A stretch of 64,000 nucleotides of DNA from Inhella proteolytica. Its GTDB lineage: Bacteria; Pseudomonadota; Gammaproteobacteria; Burkholderiales; Burkholderiaceae_C. Position numbers and translations under genes: made by a program. The stretch lies in the NCBI RefSeq assembly GCF_016093275.1, contig NZ_JAEDAK010000008.1, positions 185,685 through 249,684 on the forward strand, given 5' to 3'. This document shows, piece by piece, positions 1 to 8,601 of the stretch. Below the pieces are notes generated by a model. The model did not search any database. It saw only the letters and a list, made by a program, of their open reading frames with translations, and was not told the DNA's origin. Position 1 is the first letter of the stretch, and each line of letters starts with the position of its first letter.

Positions 1-2033
1 CCGGCGAGGACGAGGACCTTTTCCCTTGCCTTTCGGACCGCCACAACATCGTGGTGATTACGGACGAGGCCCACCGCACGCAGTACGGCTTTGAGGCCAA
101 GCTGAAGACGGTGAAGGCCAAGCCGCTGCGCACGAGCGATGGGCCCCTGCTACCCACTGATGCACCCGAGGCCCATTTCGAGCCCCCTGCCTTCCAAACC
201 AAGTACCAGGTGGGCTACGCCCAGCACCTGCGCGATGCCCTTCCCAATGCCACGTTTGTGGCCTTCACGGGCACGCCGGTGTCGGCCGCCGACCGCGACA
301 CCCGGGCGGTGTTCGGGGAGTACATCCATGTCTACGACATGCAGCAGGCCAAGGAGGATGGCGCCACGGTCGCCATCTACTACGAGAGCCGGCTGGCCAA
401 GCTGAAGCTACGCGACGAGGAGCTGCCCGTCATCGACGCCGAGGTGGACGAACTGGCCGAGGACGAGGAAGAGAGCACCCAGGCGCGGCTCAAGAGCCGC
501 TGGGCGGCGCTGGAGAAGGTGGTGGGCGCCGAACCCCGCGTGGCGAGCGTGGCGGCGGACCTGGTGGCGCACTTCGAAGCCCGGGAGGCTGCACAGCCCG
601 GCAAGGCCATGGTGGTGACCATGAGCCGCGAAATCTGCGTGCACCTCTACAACGAGATCGTGAAGCTGCGCCCCGCTTGGCATGACGAAGACCCCGAGAA
701 GGGGGCCATCAAGGTGGTGATGACGGGTTCGGCCAGCGACAAGGCCCTGCTGCGCCCGCACCTGTACGGCGGCCCGGTCAAGAAGCGGCTGGAAAAGCGG
801 TTCAAAGATCCGGACGACCCGCTGAAGCTGGTGATCGTGCGCGACATGTGGCTGACCGGCTTCGATGCCCCCTGCGTGCACACGATGTACGTGGACAAGC
901 CCATGAAGGGCCACAACCTGATGCAGGCCATCGCCCGTGTGAACCGCGTCTTCAAGGACAAGCAGGGCGGCCTGGTGGTGGACTACATCGGCATCGGCAA
1001 TGAGCTGAAGGCCGCAATGAAGGAGTACACCGCGAGCCAGGGTCGCGGCCGGCCCACGGTGGACGCGCACGAGGCCTATGCGCTGCTGGCCGAGAAGCTG
1101 GACGTGCTGCGTGCGCTGCTGCACGGCTTTGACTGGTCGGGCTTCCTGACCGGGGGCCACAAGACCCTGGCCGGTGCGGCCAACCATGTGCTGGGCTTGC
1201 CGTTGGAGGCCGGCCTGAGCGGCAAGAAGCGGTTTGCCGATGCGGCGCTGGCCATGAGCAAGGCGTTCTCGCTGTGCTGCACGCTGGACGAGGCCAAGGC
1301 GGTGCGCGAGGAAGTCGCCTTCCTGCAGGCGGTGAAGGTCATCCTCACCAAGCGGGATCTGTCGGCCCAGAAGCAGGCGGACGAGCAGCGCGATCACGCC
1401 ATCCGCCGCATCATCAGCCAGGCCGTGGTGTCTGAAGCCGTGGTGGACATCTTCGACGCCGTAGGCCTGGAGAAGCCCAACATCGGCCTGCTGGACGACG
1501 AGTTCCTGGCCCAAGTGCAGAACCTGCCGGAGCGCAACCTGGCGGTGGAGCTGCTGGAGCGCCTGCTGGAGGGCGAGATCAAGTCCAAGTTCGCCACCCA
1601 CATCGTGCAGCAGCGGCGCTTTTCAGAGCTGCTCGGCGATGTGGTGACGCGTTACCAGAACCGCTCCATCGAGACCGCCCAGGTGATGGAAGAGCTGGTC
1701 GAGATGGCCAAGAAGTTCCGCGCCGCCGCCCAGCGGGGCGAGCAACTGGGCCTGAGCGAGGACGAGGTGCGCTTCTACGACGCCCTGGCCACCAACGAGT
1801 CGGCCGTGCGCGAACTCAGCGACGAGACGCTGAAGAAGATCGCCCACGAGCTGACCGAGAACCTGCGCAAGAACATCAGCGTGGACTGGTCACAGCGCGA
1901 GAGCGTGCGGGCCAGCTTGCGGCTGATGGTCAAGCGCATCCTGCGGAAGTACAAGTACCCGCCGGATCAGCAGGATGCCGCCGTGGAGCTGGTGCTGAGC
2001 CAGGCGGAGACGTTGGGAGAGAGTTGGGGGTGA
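1..2033 (+). CDS. hsdR: Type I restriction enzyme R subunit (HsdR), C-terminal part, 5' end outside window
   Basis: This is the ATP-dependent translocase and motor portion of a type I restriction-modification complex, which works with HsdM and HsdS to cut unmodified DNA. The reading frame is open to the left edge, so the N-terminal nuclease domain and Walker A are missing from view. The superfamily 2 helicase motifs are in order: DEAH at nt 63-74, the TGTP motif near nt 266-277, and the arginine-finger motif QAIARVNR near nt 924-947. A long helical C-terminal domain follows. About 677 residues are visible, against roughly 1000-1100 for the full family, so about a third is missing. It ends about 80 bases before the left attachment repeat of the neighbouring integrative element. 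Its hsdM/hsdS partners would lie to the left. Confidence 0.93.
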   Translation, partial: GEDEDLFPCLSDRHNIVVITDEAHRTQYGFEAKLKTVKAKPLRTSDGPLLPTDAPEAHFEPPAFQTKYQVGYAQHLRDALPNATFVAFTGTPVSAADRDTRAVFGEYIHVYDMQQAKEDGATVAIYYESRLAKLKLRDEELPVIDAEVDELAEDEEESTQARLKSRWAALEKVVGAEPRVASVAADLVAHFEAREAAQPGKAMVVTMSREICVHLYNEIVKLRPAWHDEDPEKGAIKVVMTGSASDKALLRPHLYGGPVKKRLEKRFKDPDDPLKLVIVRDMWLTGFDAPCVHTMYVDKPMKGHNLMQAIARVNRVFKDKQGGLVVDYIGIGNELKAAMKEYTASQGRGRPTVDAHEAYALLAEKLDVLRALLHGFDWSGFLTGGHKTLAGAANHVLGLPLEAGLSGKKRFADAALAMSKAFSLCCTLDEAKAVREEVAFLQAVKVILTKRDLSAQKQADEQRDHAIRRIISQAVVSEAVVDIFDAVGLEKPNIGLLDDEFLAQVQNLPERNLAVELLERLLEGEIKSKFATHIVQQRRFSELLGDVVTRYQNRSIETAQVMEELVEMAKKFRAAAQRGEQLGLSEDEVRFYDALATNESAVRELSDETLKKIAHELTENLRKNISVDWSQRESVRASLRLMVKRILRKYKYPPDQQDAAVELVLSQAETLGESWG

Positions 2034-2113
2034 GGCACCCACATGCGCGAAACCCTCAAGCCAGCCGTGAGTAGTAGTCACCGAGCGATCACGGCTGGTC
2101 ACCAAGAGACCTT

Positions 2114-2209
2114 AGAAAGCGAAAAGCCCGGCTCCTTTCGGAACCGGGCTTCTGCTTTTCTCTATGGTCGGGGTGGCGGGATTCGAACTCGCTACCCCTT
2201 GCACCCCAT
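2114..2209. repeat. Left attachment repeat of integrative element (tRNA-Pro 3' half plus terminator)
   Basis: This block matches 8634-8730 at all but two positions: one T is missing in a T run, and a T replaces a G at 2193. It contains the tRNA-Pro terminator hairpin and the 3' 45 nt of the tRNA gene (2165-2209 on the minus strand, CCA end at 2165-2167). Identity stops in the anticodon loop, where tyrosine recombinases commonly cross over. The T-arm substitution and the missing 5' half show that this copy is not a working tRNA. Confidence 0.9.
2124..2151. terminator. Intrinsic terminator hairpin, duplicated copy
   Basis: Arms AAGCCCGG and CCGGGCTT flank an inner TCC/GGA pairing with a TTTC loop. 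A CTTTTC tract follows on the plus strand and a TTTTCGC tract on the minus strand. The same hairpin lies beside the intact tRNA-Pro at 8644-8671. In this position it may also end transcription from hsdR. Confidence 0.75.
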
Positions 2210-2241
2210 TCAATACAACATTGATTTTTATGGGGCCGATT

Positions 2242-2311
2242 CGGTCCTATGCGCCAAGCATATCCATTACAAATCAATGCCTTATCGATTCATCGGCTCC
2301 ACATAGGACCG
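2242..2311. other. Probable recombination control region: inverted repeat around a consensus IHF site
   Basis: CGGTCCTATG (2242-2251) and its exact inverse CATAGGACCG (2302-2311) are separated by 50 bases. At 2272-2284 the sequence AATCAATGCCTTA fits the IHF consensus WATCAANNNNTTR at every defined position. It lies almost exactly midway between the arms. The whole lies between the left attachment repeat and int, where integrase, excisionase and IHF assemble in lambda-type systems. The assignment to recombination is inference. Confidence 0.55.
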
Positions 2312-2336
2312 CGTGACTACACTTACAGCCAGCGCA

Positions 2337-2360
2337 AAACGGTGACCGAACGGTGACCAG
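2337..2360. repeat. 24-bp terminal repeat, left copy (candidate integrase or excisionase arm site)
   Basis: This 24-bp sequence occurs identically at 8602-8625, just inside the right attachment repeat. It is made of two direct copies of ACGGTGACC spaced by two bases. It ends 17 bases before the integrase start, so a protein bound here could also repress int. Confidence 0.7.
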
Positions 2361-2377
2361 ACTTTCAAGGGGCTGCA

Positions 2378-3889
2378 ATGGCGACCATCACCGACCTGGC
2401 CATGAAGGCCAAGGCCACCGACAAAGAGCAGTGGCTGACCCAACCTTTCAAGCGCGGTGCGGGGGTGTTCCTGGGCCGCATCACGCCAGCCGGTGAACGG
2501 CTTTTCTACTTCCGCTACACGGACTCCAAGGGGCGGCGACCCTTCCTGCCAATCGGCAGCTTCCATCCCAAGGGCCAGGGCGGCGGGCTGACCGTTGCGC
2601 AGGCCTACACGATTGCCGCCGAGTGGAGCCTCCTGTACGCCAACGGGCACAAGGACCTGCGCGAGCACTTCGAAGCCGAGGCCGCAGCCAAGGCCGCTGC
2701 GCTGGAAGCTGAACGACTGAAAGCCGAGGCCGAAGCGCGCAAGCTGACCGAAGACGCCGCAGCCGCCGCCCAGGAAGCCGAACGCCGCTTGACAGTGCGC
2801 CAACTTTTCAGCCGCTGGCAGGCCACAGATCTACAGCCCCGCACACTGGCTGATGGCACCCGCGAAGGCCGCAAGGATGGCGGCGCCTATGTGCTGGCGC
2901 AGTTTGAACGCCATGTATTCCCGCGCATCGGTGACCTGGCTGCAGCGGACTTGACCCGCTCCGATCTGATGGCTGTGCTGGATGCCCGAAAGGCCGCCGG
3001 CACGCTGCGCACCGCGAATGTGCTGTTCAGCGACTTGCGCCAGATGCTGGACTTCGCCGCAGACCGCGAAATCATCCCGGCCAATCCGCTGGCCGGAGTC
3101 AAACGCAAGAAGGTAGGCGGCAAGGACACCGAGCGCGACCGCGTCTTGAGCGACATCGAGCTGCGCCAGCTTTGGGCCGCCCTACCCTCTGCCCGCCTCA
3201 ATCCGCGCAGCCGCTGCGCGCTGGGGCTGATCCTCGCCACGGGCGCCCGTGCGGGTGAAGTCACTGGCGCCACCTGGGCCGACTCCCACGCAGACCGGAG
3301 CCGGACCGACACGCTGCGCGCGATTGCCGAAGCGGCAGAAACGAAGTTCGGCATCGTGGACTTGAAGGCACGCACTTGGCACCTGCCCGACACCAAGAAC
3401 CAGCGCGCGCACACCATCCACCTGAGCGACTTTGCAATGACCTTCCTGCTGGAACTGGCCGGCCTGCGCGAACTGGACGAAAGCGGAGAGTCCAGCCCCT
3501 GGCTGTTCCCAGATCGCAGCCGCCGGCAGCCGGTTTGCGTCAAGAGCCTGGGCAAGCAGATTGCGGATCGGCAGCGCCCGGCCGAAAAGCGAATGAGCGG
3601 CCGCAGCAAGAACACCGAGGCCCTGCTGCTGCCCGGTGGCCCCTGGACCTTGCACGACCTGCGCCGCACTGCCGGCACGCTGATGGCGCGGCTGGGGATC
3701 AGCGGGGACGTGATCGACGAGTGCCTAAATCACAAGATCGAGAGCCGGGTTCGTCGCGTGTACGTCCATGACCGCCGGGAGGCAGATCAAGCCCGGGCTT
3801 TTGATGCGCTGGGGGTGCAGTTGTCGGCTTTGCTGACTGGCGAACGTGAGGCCACGGACAACGTTTTTGCGATGCAGCGACTCGCTTGA
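2378..3889 (+). CDS. int: Tyrosine-type site-specific integrase
   Basis: This 503-aa recombinase would catalyse integration into and excision from the tRNA-Pro gene. The N-terminal ~100 residues resemble the arm-binding DUF4102-type domain seen in island and phage integrases. An Ala/Glu-rich helical linker follows (about residues 100-140), then a core-binding SAM-like domain. The catalytic domain shows the first arginine in ATGARAGEV, the HDLRR motif and the tyrosine in VYVHD. All catalytic positions are present, so it should be active. It reads inward from the left attachment repeat, and the candidate arm site at 2337-2360 sits directly in front of it. It is longer than many integrases of its class because of the Ala/Glu-rich linker. 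Confidence 0.93.
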   Translation: MATITDLAMKAKATDKEQWLTQPFKRGAGVFLGRITPAGERLFYFRYTDSKGRRPFLPIGSFHPKGQGGGLTVAQAYTIAAEWSLLYANGHKDLREHFEAEAAAKAAALEAERLKAEAEARKLTEDAAAAAQEAERRLTVRQLFSRWQATDLQPRTLADGTREGRKDGGAYVLAQFERHVFPRIGDLAAADLTRSDLMAVLDARKAAGTLRTANVLFSDLRQMLDFAADREIIPANPLAGVKRKKVGGKDTERDRVLSDIELRQLWAALPSARLNPRSRCALGLILATGARAGEVTGATWADSHADRSRTDTLRAIAEAAETKFGIVDLKARTWHLPDTKNQRAHTIHLSDFAMTFLLELAGLRELDESGESSPWLFPDRSRRQPVCVKSLGKQIADRQRPAEKRMSGRSKNTEALLLPGGPWTLHDLRRTAGTLMARLGISGDVIDECLNHKIESRVRRVYVHDRREADQARAFDALGVQLSALLTGEREATDNVFAMQRLA

Positions 3890-4008
3890 AAATGATCGCA
3901 TCGGGCCATTTGACCCGCCGCACGCTTTCGCCGCGCCTAGGCTGATTCCCGAAAACCCGTCCCCCGGCGGGCTGGCGCGGCGACCATTTCCGGGGCACAT
4001 CGGGGGAT

Positions 4009-5049
4009 GTGAATTTGAACCGCGACGCACTGCGCGATCGGCTGCTTGAATTGGCGCGCACGAGGCTGCGGCAGCGACCATATGACCTAGCCAGATTGGA
4101 AGCCGAGTTCGGCCCATTGGCATACGCGATTGGCTGCGGCAAGCTGTTAATGAAACTTGAGGCGATGAGCTGGGGGGTGACCTCATCCGCGTTGGCGCAA
4201 GTCTCCGGCATCCCAAATGCCTTCGATCAGGACCTGATCGCGCTCATAGATGAGTTTGCAGCCGAGCGACCAGCGCCCCAGGTTGAAGAGCTGCCGCCTC
4301 ATGCTCCTTCAAATCAGGCGACTGTGACTGCGCCGAGGACAGTGCTTCCCCTGCCGGCGGGCACTACACGTCTACGGTTTGCCGACTTGGCCGACCTGAT
4401 CGCCGACGCCCTCTGGCCTCCTGCGGGACCCAACGACTCTCGGATGAAGTACGCAGCCGCCAGAGTGAACCTGGAAGAGGAACTTCGGTTGGCAGTTCGA
4501 CGCAATCAGCTGCCAGTCCTAGATCCGCGCTCTGATGGCCAGCACAGCTTCCCGCATGGCGCTGCGCTGCAAGAGGCAAATGTCGCGGTGGACGATCTTG
4601 CGGCATGGCTACTCGCTACGCGAAAAATGGCAGTCCGAGTTGGGAGTGGCGTACCAGCCGAATCAGTCGAAGCGGACGCGAGCGGTGGGCGCCCTGTTCG
4701 CCTGCGGTTGGCAATTTCCCAGCCTCCTGACTCAGACACCGCCACTGGGGCGCCTGGGACTATCCGGCACAGGCTTCCTCGCGATTTGCTTGCGCCATTG
4801 ATCGACCAAATCCTTAGCTCCCTACCTGGGACTCCAGGTAATGCCGAAGTGATGGCTGAGTTGGAGAAGCGCGCACGTCTTCCCGAGAAGGAGCGCCCCG
4901 CACCGCTCGCCGGGGTCACTTCCGGCGGCGTTCGGTGGCACAACGGAGGCTCCACCGAGACATTGACCCGCAAAGCACTAGGCGACCGCTTGCGAAGGCG
5001 CGCAAAGGCGCGCCAGGCCGCGCCAAGCCGCGCGAAGCCGCGCAAGTAG
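4009..5049 (+). CDS. Hypothetical protein of the integrative element
   Basis: I do not recognise this 346-aa protein. The chosen start is GTG at 4009, because the overlapping ATG at 4007 is followed at once by a stop. A GGGGG tract just upstream could be a weak ribosome site. The N-terminal ~80 residues look helical and charged, the middle is Pro/Ala-rich, and the C-terminus ends in a strongly basic Arg/Lys/Ala tail that could bind nucleic acid. There is no signal peptide or membrane segment. Third-position GC looks lower than in the flanking operon, which suggests separate acquisition. It lies between int and the alpA operon, the place where small integrative elements often carry cargo. The coding call rests on length and orientation; the function is unknown. 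Confidence 0.6.
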   Translation: MNLNRDALRDRLLELARTRLRQRPYDLARLEAEFGPLAYAIGCGKLLMKLEAMSWGVTSSALAQVSGIPNAFDQDLIALIDEFAAERPAPQVEELPPHAPSNQATVTAPRTVLPLPAGTTRLRFADLADLIADALWPPAGPNDSRMKYAAARVNLEEELRLAVRRNQLPVLDPRSDGQHSFPHGAALQEANVAVDDLAAWLLATRKMAVRVGSGVPAESVEADASGGRPVRLRLAISQPPDSDTATGAPGTIRHRLPRDLLAPLIDQILSSLPGTPGNAEVMAELEKRARLPEKERPAPLAGVTSGGVRWHNGGSTETLTRKALGDRLRRRAKARQAAPSRAKPRK

Positions 5050-5106
5050 CGGCAAAAAGGCCTGCCAGCAAAACACTGTGCCCCGTGTTCACCACTAGGG
5101 GCCGGT

Positions 5107-5427
5107 ATGACCCGCAAAGAGATTTCTCAAGTTCCCGCACTGCTGGCGGATGTTGCGCTGATTGACGCTCGTGCCTGCGCAGCCACTGGCAGCATGGGTG
5201 TCTCATGGTGGCTGGCCGAGGTTGCCGCCGGCCGCGCACCGAAGCCCGCCATCCAGCAGCCGCGCTGCACCCGCTGGCGCCTCAAGGACGTGCGCGAGTT
5301 CTGGGCCTGTCGCGCCGAACAGGCCGACCAGGAAGCCACTGCCCGCTTGACCGCGCAGGCTGCCAAGGCCAGCGCCGCCGCTTCGGCTCAGCGCCGCGGC
5401 AAGTCCCCGGCAACGGTGGAGGGCTGA
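5107..5427 (+). CDS. AlpA-family DNA-binding regulator (excisionase-like)
   Basis: This 106-aa protein has the compact AlpA/MerR-like helix-turn-helix layout in residues 15-65: an LIDARACAA helix, a WWLAEV recognition segment, a GRAPKPAI turn, and the RCTRWRLKDVREF wing and helix. The C-terminal 40 residues are an Ala/Gln-rich basic helix. AlpA proteins of P4-like and satellite elements switch on excision and replication genes. Here it begins an operon in which the next start codon is two bases after its stop. It is the likely switch for the downstream replication genes and may bind the repeats near the element ends; both roles are inferred. Confidence 0.8.
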   Translation: MTRKEISQVPALLADVALIDARACAATGSMGVSWWLAEVAAGRAPKPAIQQPRCTRWRLKDVREFWACRAEQADQEATARLTAQAAKASAAASAQRRGKSPATVEG

Positions 5428-5429
5428 AC

Positions 5430-5735
5430 ATGGAGGCCCTTCACGCCAATCCGGCCCGCATCGCCGCACTGCACGCGATTCGCGACGCCCACCGGGGCGA
5501 GGCCACTGCCACCCAGCGCCAGCGCCTGTTGGTGGCCCTGCAGACGCTGGGCCATGTCACCACCTTCGAGGCCATGCGCCATCTGGACATCTTCGACCCC
5601 AGGCCGCGCAAGCTGGAACTCGTCCGCGAAGGCCACGAAATCCTCACCCTGCGCCGCAATGAGCGCACCGAGAGCGGCGAGCGCCACTGCATCGGGCTCT
5701 ACACGCTGAAGAAGGGGGCTAGCCATGCCGCCTAA
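5430..5735 (+). CDS. Small winged-helix-like protein
   Basis: This 101-aa protein starts at the ATG two bases after the alpA stop. Its reading frame is open further upstream, but that part overlaps alpA. A helical stretch, RQRLLVALQTLGHVTTFEAM, is followed by a segment like a winged-helix wing (LVREGHEILTLRR) and a strand ending in IGLYTLKKG. Similar small proteins occur beside primase genes in Burkholderiales islands, as I recall. A DNA-binding or replication-accessory role is inferred. Its end overlaps the next gene by 11 bases, which suggests coupled translation. Confidence 0.7.
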   Translation: MEALHANPARIAALHAIRDAHRGEATATQRQRLLVALQTLGHVTTFEAMRHLDIFDPRPRKLELVREGHEILTLRRNERTESGERHCIGLYTLKKGASHAA

Positions 5736-6324
5736 CACCGCCCGAATGAGCGAAGCCCCGGCCGTTGCAGCGGCACAGGGCTCCAAGACCTTCATCAAAG
5801 CTGACGCCATGGATTCTCTGCGGCACTCCGCCACGGCACAAGCCCGACAGATTCCGACGCCCCCTGACAGCGCGTTTGACCGCTCCCGCCTCCCCGATCC
5901 GATCAGCTACTTCGAGAACCAGGGCTTTGCGCTGACGGGACGCGGCAAGTGGCGCACCACCCGCTGCGACTTCCACGGCGGCAGCGATTCGATGCGCGTC
6001 AACAGCCATAGCGGCGGGTGGTGCTGCATGGCATGTGGTGCCAAGGGCGGCGATGTTCTGGCCTTTCACATGCAGCACCTGGGCCTCGATTTCGTGCAGG
6101 CCGCGCGTGACTTGGGCTGCTGGACCGGTGCCAATGTTCAGCGCCCCCGTGCCCCTGCAGGCCTTTCGGCCGCCGACGCCTTGGAGCTGGCCGCCTTTGA
6201 GTTGCAGCTCGCCATGATCGTGCTGAGCGATGCAAGGCGCGGTGTCCTGCCCCCCGACCCCGACTGGCAGCGCTTCCTTCAGGCTGCGGGGCGTGTGCAG
6301 ATGTTGGCTCAGGGAGCGCAGTAA
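5725..6324 (+). CDS. CHC2 zinc-finger, primase-like protein
   Basis: This 199-aa protein carries a primase-type zinc finger at about residues 70-115: the CDFH pair, then GGWCCMACGAKGGDVLAF, giving the Cys-x2-His and Cys-x2-Cys ligands. The tract after it (FHMQHLGLDFVQAARDLG) matches the helical end of CHC2 domains in DnaG and phage primases. No TOPRIM or polymerase domain follows, so on its own it looks like the DNA-recognition half of a primase working with the ATPase encoded next. The first ~50 residues look like an unstructured leader, so a later start is possible. Its stop overlaps the next start by one base (TAATG). Confidence 0.85.
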   Translation: MPPNTARMSEAPAVAAAQGSKTFIKADAMDSLRHSATAQARQIPTPPDSAFDRSRLPDPISYFENQGFALTGRGKWRTTRCDFHGGSDSMRVNSHSGGWCCMACGAKGGDVLAFHMQHLGLDFVQAARDLGCWTGANVQRPRAPAGLSAADALELAAFELQLAMIVLSDARRGVLPPDPDWQRFLQAAGRVQMLAQGAQ

Positions 6325-7550
6325 TGAAGGCCCCTGACTTCAAGCGCTTGGAGGCGAGCGCCGCGAAATTGGACGCCCATGCCGCCGCCCAGCACGGGAA
6401 CACCGGCAATGGGGCATCGGGCGCAGCGGGCCACGCAGTACGCCTGGTTTGCGCCAGCGATGTGAAGCTGGAGCCGGTGCGCTGGCTATGGCCCGGTTTC
6501 CTCCCTGCTGGCATGTTTACGGTGCTGGGCGGCGCGCCCGGCTGCGGCAAGACCACCATCGCCCTGAGCATGGCTGCAACCTTGTCTCGCGCCCTGCCCT
6601 GGCCGGACGGCACCCGCTGCGCCGAGGCAGGGGACGTTCTGATCTGGAGTGGCGAGGATGCGCGCCCTGTGCTGGCCGCACGCCTGCGCGCCATGGGTGC
6701 GGACCTGGACCGGGTCCGCTTCATTGAGGGCGTGGACAACCCGCTGCGCAACGAAGCGGATGCCTTCGACCCGGGCCGCGACATGCCGCTGCTGGAGGCC
6801 ACGGCCGCGCGCCTGCCGGCCCTACGCCTGCTGATCCTTGACCCCATCGTGTCGGCCGTTGCGGGCGATGCGCACAAAAGCAATGAGGTGCGGCGCAGCT
6901 TGCAGCCCATGGTGGACCTGGGGCAGCGCCTGGGCTGCGCCGTCTTGGGCATCACGCACTTCAGCAAGGGCACTGCAGGGCGCGAGCCGGTGGAGCGCAT
7001 CACCGGCAGCCTGGCCTTTGGGGCACTGGCCCGCATGGTGCTGGTGGCCGCAAAGGGCCGAATGGGCGAGGGTGAGGACGCCGAAGCCGAGCGGGTACTG
7101 CTGCGCGCCAAGTCCAACATCGGACCGGACTCAGGCGGCATCGGCTATGCACTGGAGCGTAAGGAGGTTGCAGCCGGGGTTGAGGGTCAGTGGGTGCGCT
7201 GGGGCCAATGCCTGCAGGGTTCGGCACGCGAACTGCTGGCAGATGCCGAAGCCACCGAGGACGACGAATCCACTGCGCTGGACGATGCCTGCGCCTTCCT
7301 GTCGAGCGAGTTGGCCCACGGTCCCAAGCCCGCCAAGTACCTGCTCAGCGAAGCCCGTCATGCCGGACACAGCGAGCGCACCCTGAAGCGCGCCAAGAAT
7401 CGGCTGGGGGTGGACTCGCAGAAGGAGAGCGGCGGCTGGCTCTGGCGCCTGCCGATCAAGGAGGCCAAGGAGGCCAAGAATTCCAAGCCTGAACCCCTTG
7501 GCACTGTTGGCACCCTTGGCCCGCTTGACGCCGAAGCCGAGGTGTTTTGA
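6324..7550 (+). CDS. RepA-like AAA/RecA-fold ATPase (replicative helicase type)
   Basis: This 408-aa protein has Walker A (GGAPGCGKTT) near residue 72 and a Walker B-like strand LRLLILDPIV near residue 170. A RecA-fold core ends in GITHFSKG and a RITGSLAFGALAR segment. This is the layout of the RepA/AAA_25 helicases of RSF1010-type plasmids and phage islands. The last ~100 residues contain a possible winged helix around EARHAGHSERTLKRAKNRLG, as in many island proteins of this type. With the CHC2 protein before it, it forms a self-replication module for the excised element. It overlaps both neighbours by one base. Confidence 0.87.
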   Translation: MKAPDFKRLEASAAKLDAHAAAQHGNTGNGASGAAGHAVRLVCASDVKLEPVRWLWPGFLPAGMFTVLGGAPGCGKTTIALSMAATLSRALPWPDGTRCAEAGDVLIWSGEDARPVLAARLRAMGADLDRVRFIEGVDNPLRNEADAFDPGRDMPLLEATAARLPALRLLILDPIVSAVAGDAHKSNEVRRSLQPMVDLGQRLGCAVLGITHFSKGTAGREPVERITGSLAFGALARMVLVAAKGRMGEGEDAEAERVLLRAKSNIGPDSGGIGYALERKEVAAGVEGQWVRWGQCLQGSARELLADAEATEDDESTALDDACAFLSSELAHGPKPAKYLLSEARHAGHSERTLKRAKNRLGVDSQKESGGWLWRLPIKEAKEAKNSKPEPLGTVGTLGPLDAEAEVF

Positions 7551-7861
7551 TGGACGCAACTGACTTGCTCCAGGCCCTCCGCGCCGAGCAGTTCGACGTG
7601 ACCGCCACTCCCGCCGGCTTGCGCGTGGCGCCCGCCAATCGGCTGACCGAATCTCTGCGGGAGGCGATCCGTACGCACAAAGGCGAGTTGCTGCGCCTGC
7701 TGGCGCGCACATGCAAGGACTGCGCGAACCGCGCCAAGCACGGCAATTGCACGGAACCCGAGGCCGCCGGCCTGTGGCCCCGCTTCATCCTGACCTGGGC
7801 GCCGCCGGGGCACGCGCAGCGCTGCGCGGCCTACCGTGCGCGCGAGTCGATTACCTATTGA
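7550..7861 (+). CDS. TubC N-terminal docking-like domain protein with cysteine-rich tail
   Basis: This 103-aa protein starts at ATG 7550, overlapping the previous stop (TGATG). An in-frame TTG lies one codon earlier. The first ~55 residues follow the pattern of the small alpha-beta fold first named from the TubC docking domain: a DLLQALRAEQF helix, a LRVAPANRL strand, and a REAIRTHKGELLRLL helix. A tail with Cys-x2-Cys (CKDC) and two later cysteines follows and might hold a metal. Proteins of this type are common beside RepA-like ATPases in proteobacterial islands, as I recall, and have no link to polyketide synthesis there. The function is unknown. Confidence 0.65.
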   Translation: MDATDLLQALRAEQFDVTATPAGLRVAPANRLTESLREAIRTHKGELLRLLARTCKDCANRAKHGNCTEPEAAGLWPRFILTWAPPGHAQRCAAYRARESITY

Positions 7862-7887
7862 TTTCGAATTCTGTGGAGGCAATCAGC

Positions 7888-8469
7888 ATGGGTACAGGGG
7901 GTAGCAGATTCGGGGCCGGCCGGCCCGGCTGGAAGGGCAAGGCTGAGCACGCTCTACGCCTTGACGTGCGGCGCCTGCAGCGCGATGGCTGGCTGAGGCC
8001 TGGGGCCTCGTGTGTCTGGGCCTGGCATCGCGACGGCGAGCAGACCGGCAGCGTGGGCTTGCTGGCCGAAGCCCATGCCCTGCGGGTGATGTGTTCAGTG
8101 AATAACCAGCCTGCAGACCATCACATCCAACTGGAGCGCACGCCCTGCCACTATGGCGGCGCCCGAACATGGTTCCGTTGCCCTTCCTGCCACCAGCGGG
8201 CTGCGGTGCTGCACTTGCGCGGTAAGGCGCCTTTCCGATGCCGAAGCTGCGCGCGACTCGCCTATGCCAGTCAAAGCGAGGATCGCATGGGCCGCGCGTG
8301 GCGCAAACAGAAGAAGGCCGAGGCGAAGCTGAGCCCGGACGGCAGCAAGCCCCCTGGGATGCATTGGGCGACATATGAACGCCTGCAAGCGGTAATCGAG
8401 AACTGCGAGGCGCGACGCGATGCGGAGTTGCTGCGCGTTGCCGCCAACTGGTTTGGCGCCCTGCGCTGA
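7888..8469 (+). CDS. Zinc-ribbon protein of a genomic-island family, function unknown
   Basis: The ATG at 7888 is chosen because GTGGAGG lies nine bases upstream; the reading frame itself is open to 7711 but would overlap the preceding gene. The 193-aa product begins with a Gly-rich GSRFGAGRPGWKGK segment. At about residues 95-130 it has two Cys-x2-Cys knuckles (FRCPSC and FRCRSC) typical of a zinc ribbon, followed by a basic helix, RAWRKQKKAEAKL. I recall relatives as hypothetical proteins on many proteobacterial islands. It is the last gene before the right attachment repeat. Nucleic-acid binding is likely from the metal ribbon but is not shown. Confidence 0.7.
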   Translation: MGTGGSRFGAGRPGWKGKAEHALRLDVRRLQRDGWLRPGASCVWAWHRDGEQTGSVGLLAEAHALRVMCSVNNQPADHHIQLERTPCHYGGARTWFRCPSCHQRAAVLHLRGKAPFRCRSCARLAYASQSEDRMGRAWRKQKKAEAKLSPDGSKPPGMHWATYERLQAVIENCEARRDAELLRVAANWFGALR

Positions 8470-8601
8470 GGGGCGGGGGGCGTCAAATCCTTGGGGGCCT
8501 CGCTCGCCACGACCACCCGGCACCCCACGCACAGAATATTTCCCCGCACTGAAATCAATCAAGGCAGCCGCACAGCCAACTCACCAGCCCCAGCAAAACG
8601 C

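Noticed and set aside
2165..2209. A second functional tRNA-Pro
   Set aside because: Only the 3' half is present and the sequence diverges in the anticodon loop, so it is an attachment remnant.
3699..4216. Two minus-strand frames over the int 3' end and the start of the hypothetical gene
   Set aside because: They overlap the integrase catalytic end and give no domain; the plus-strand frame is longer and in operon orientation.
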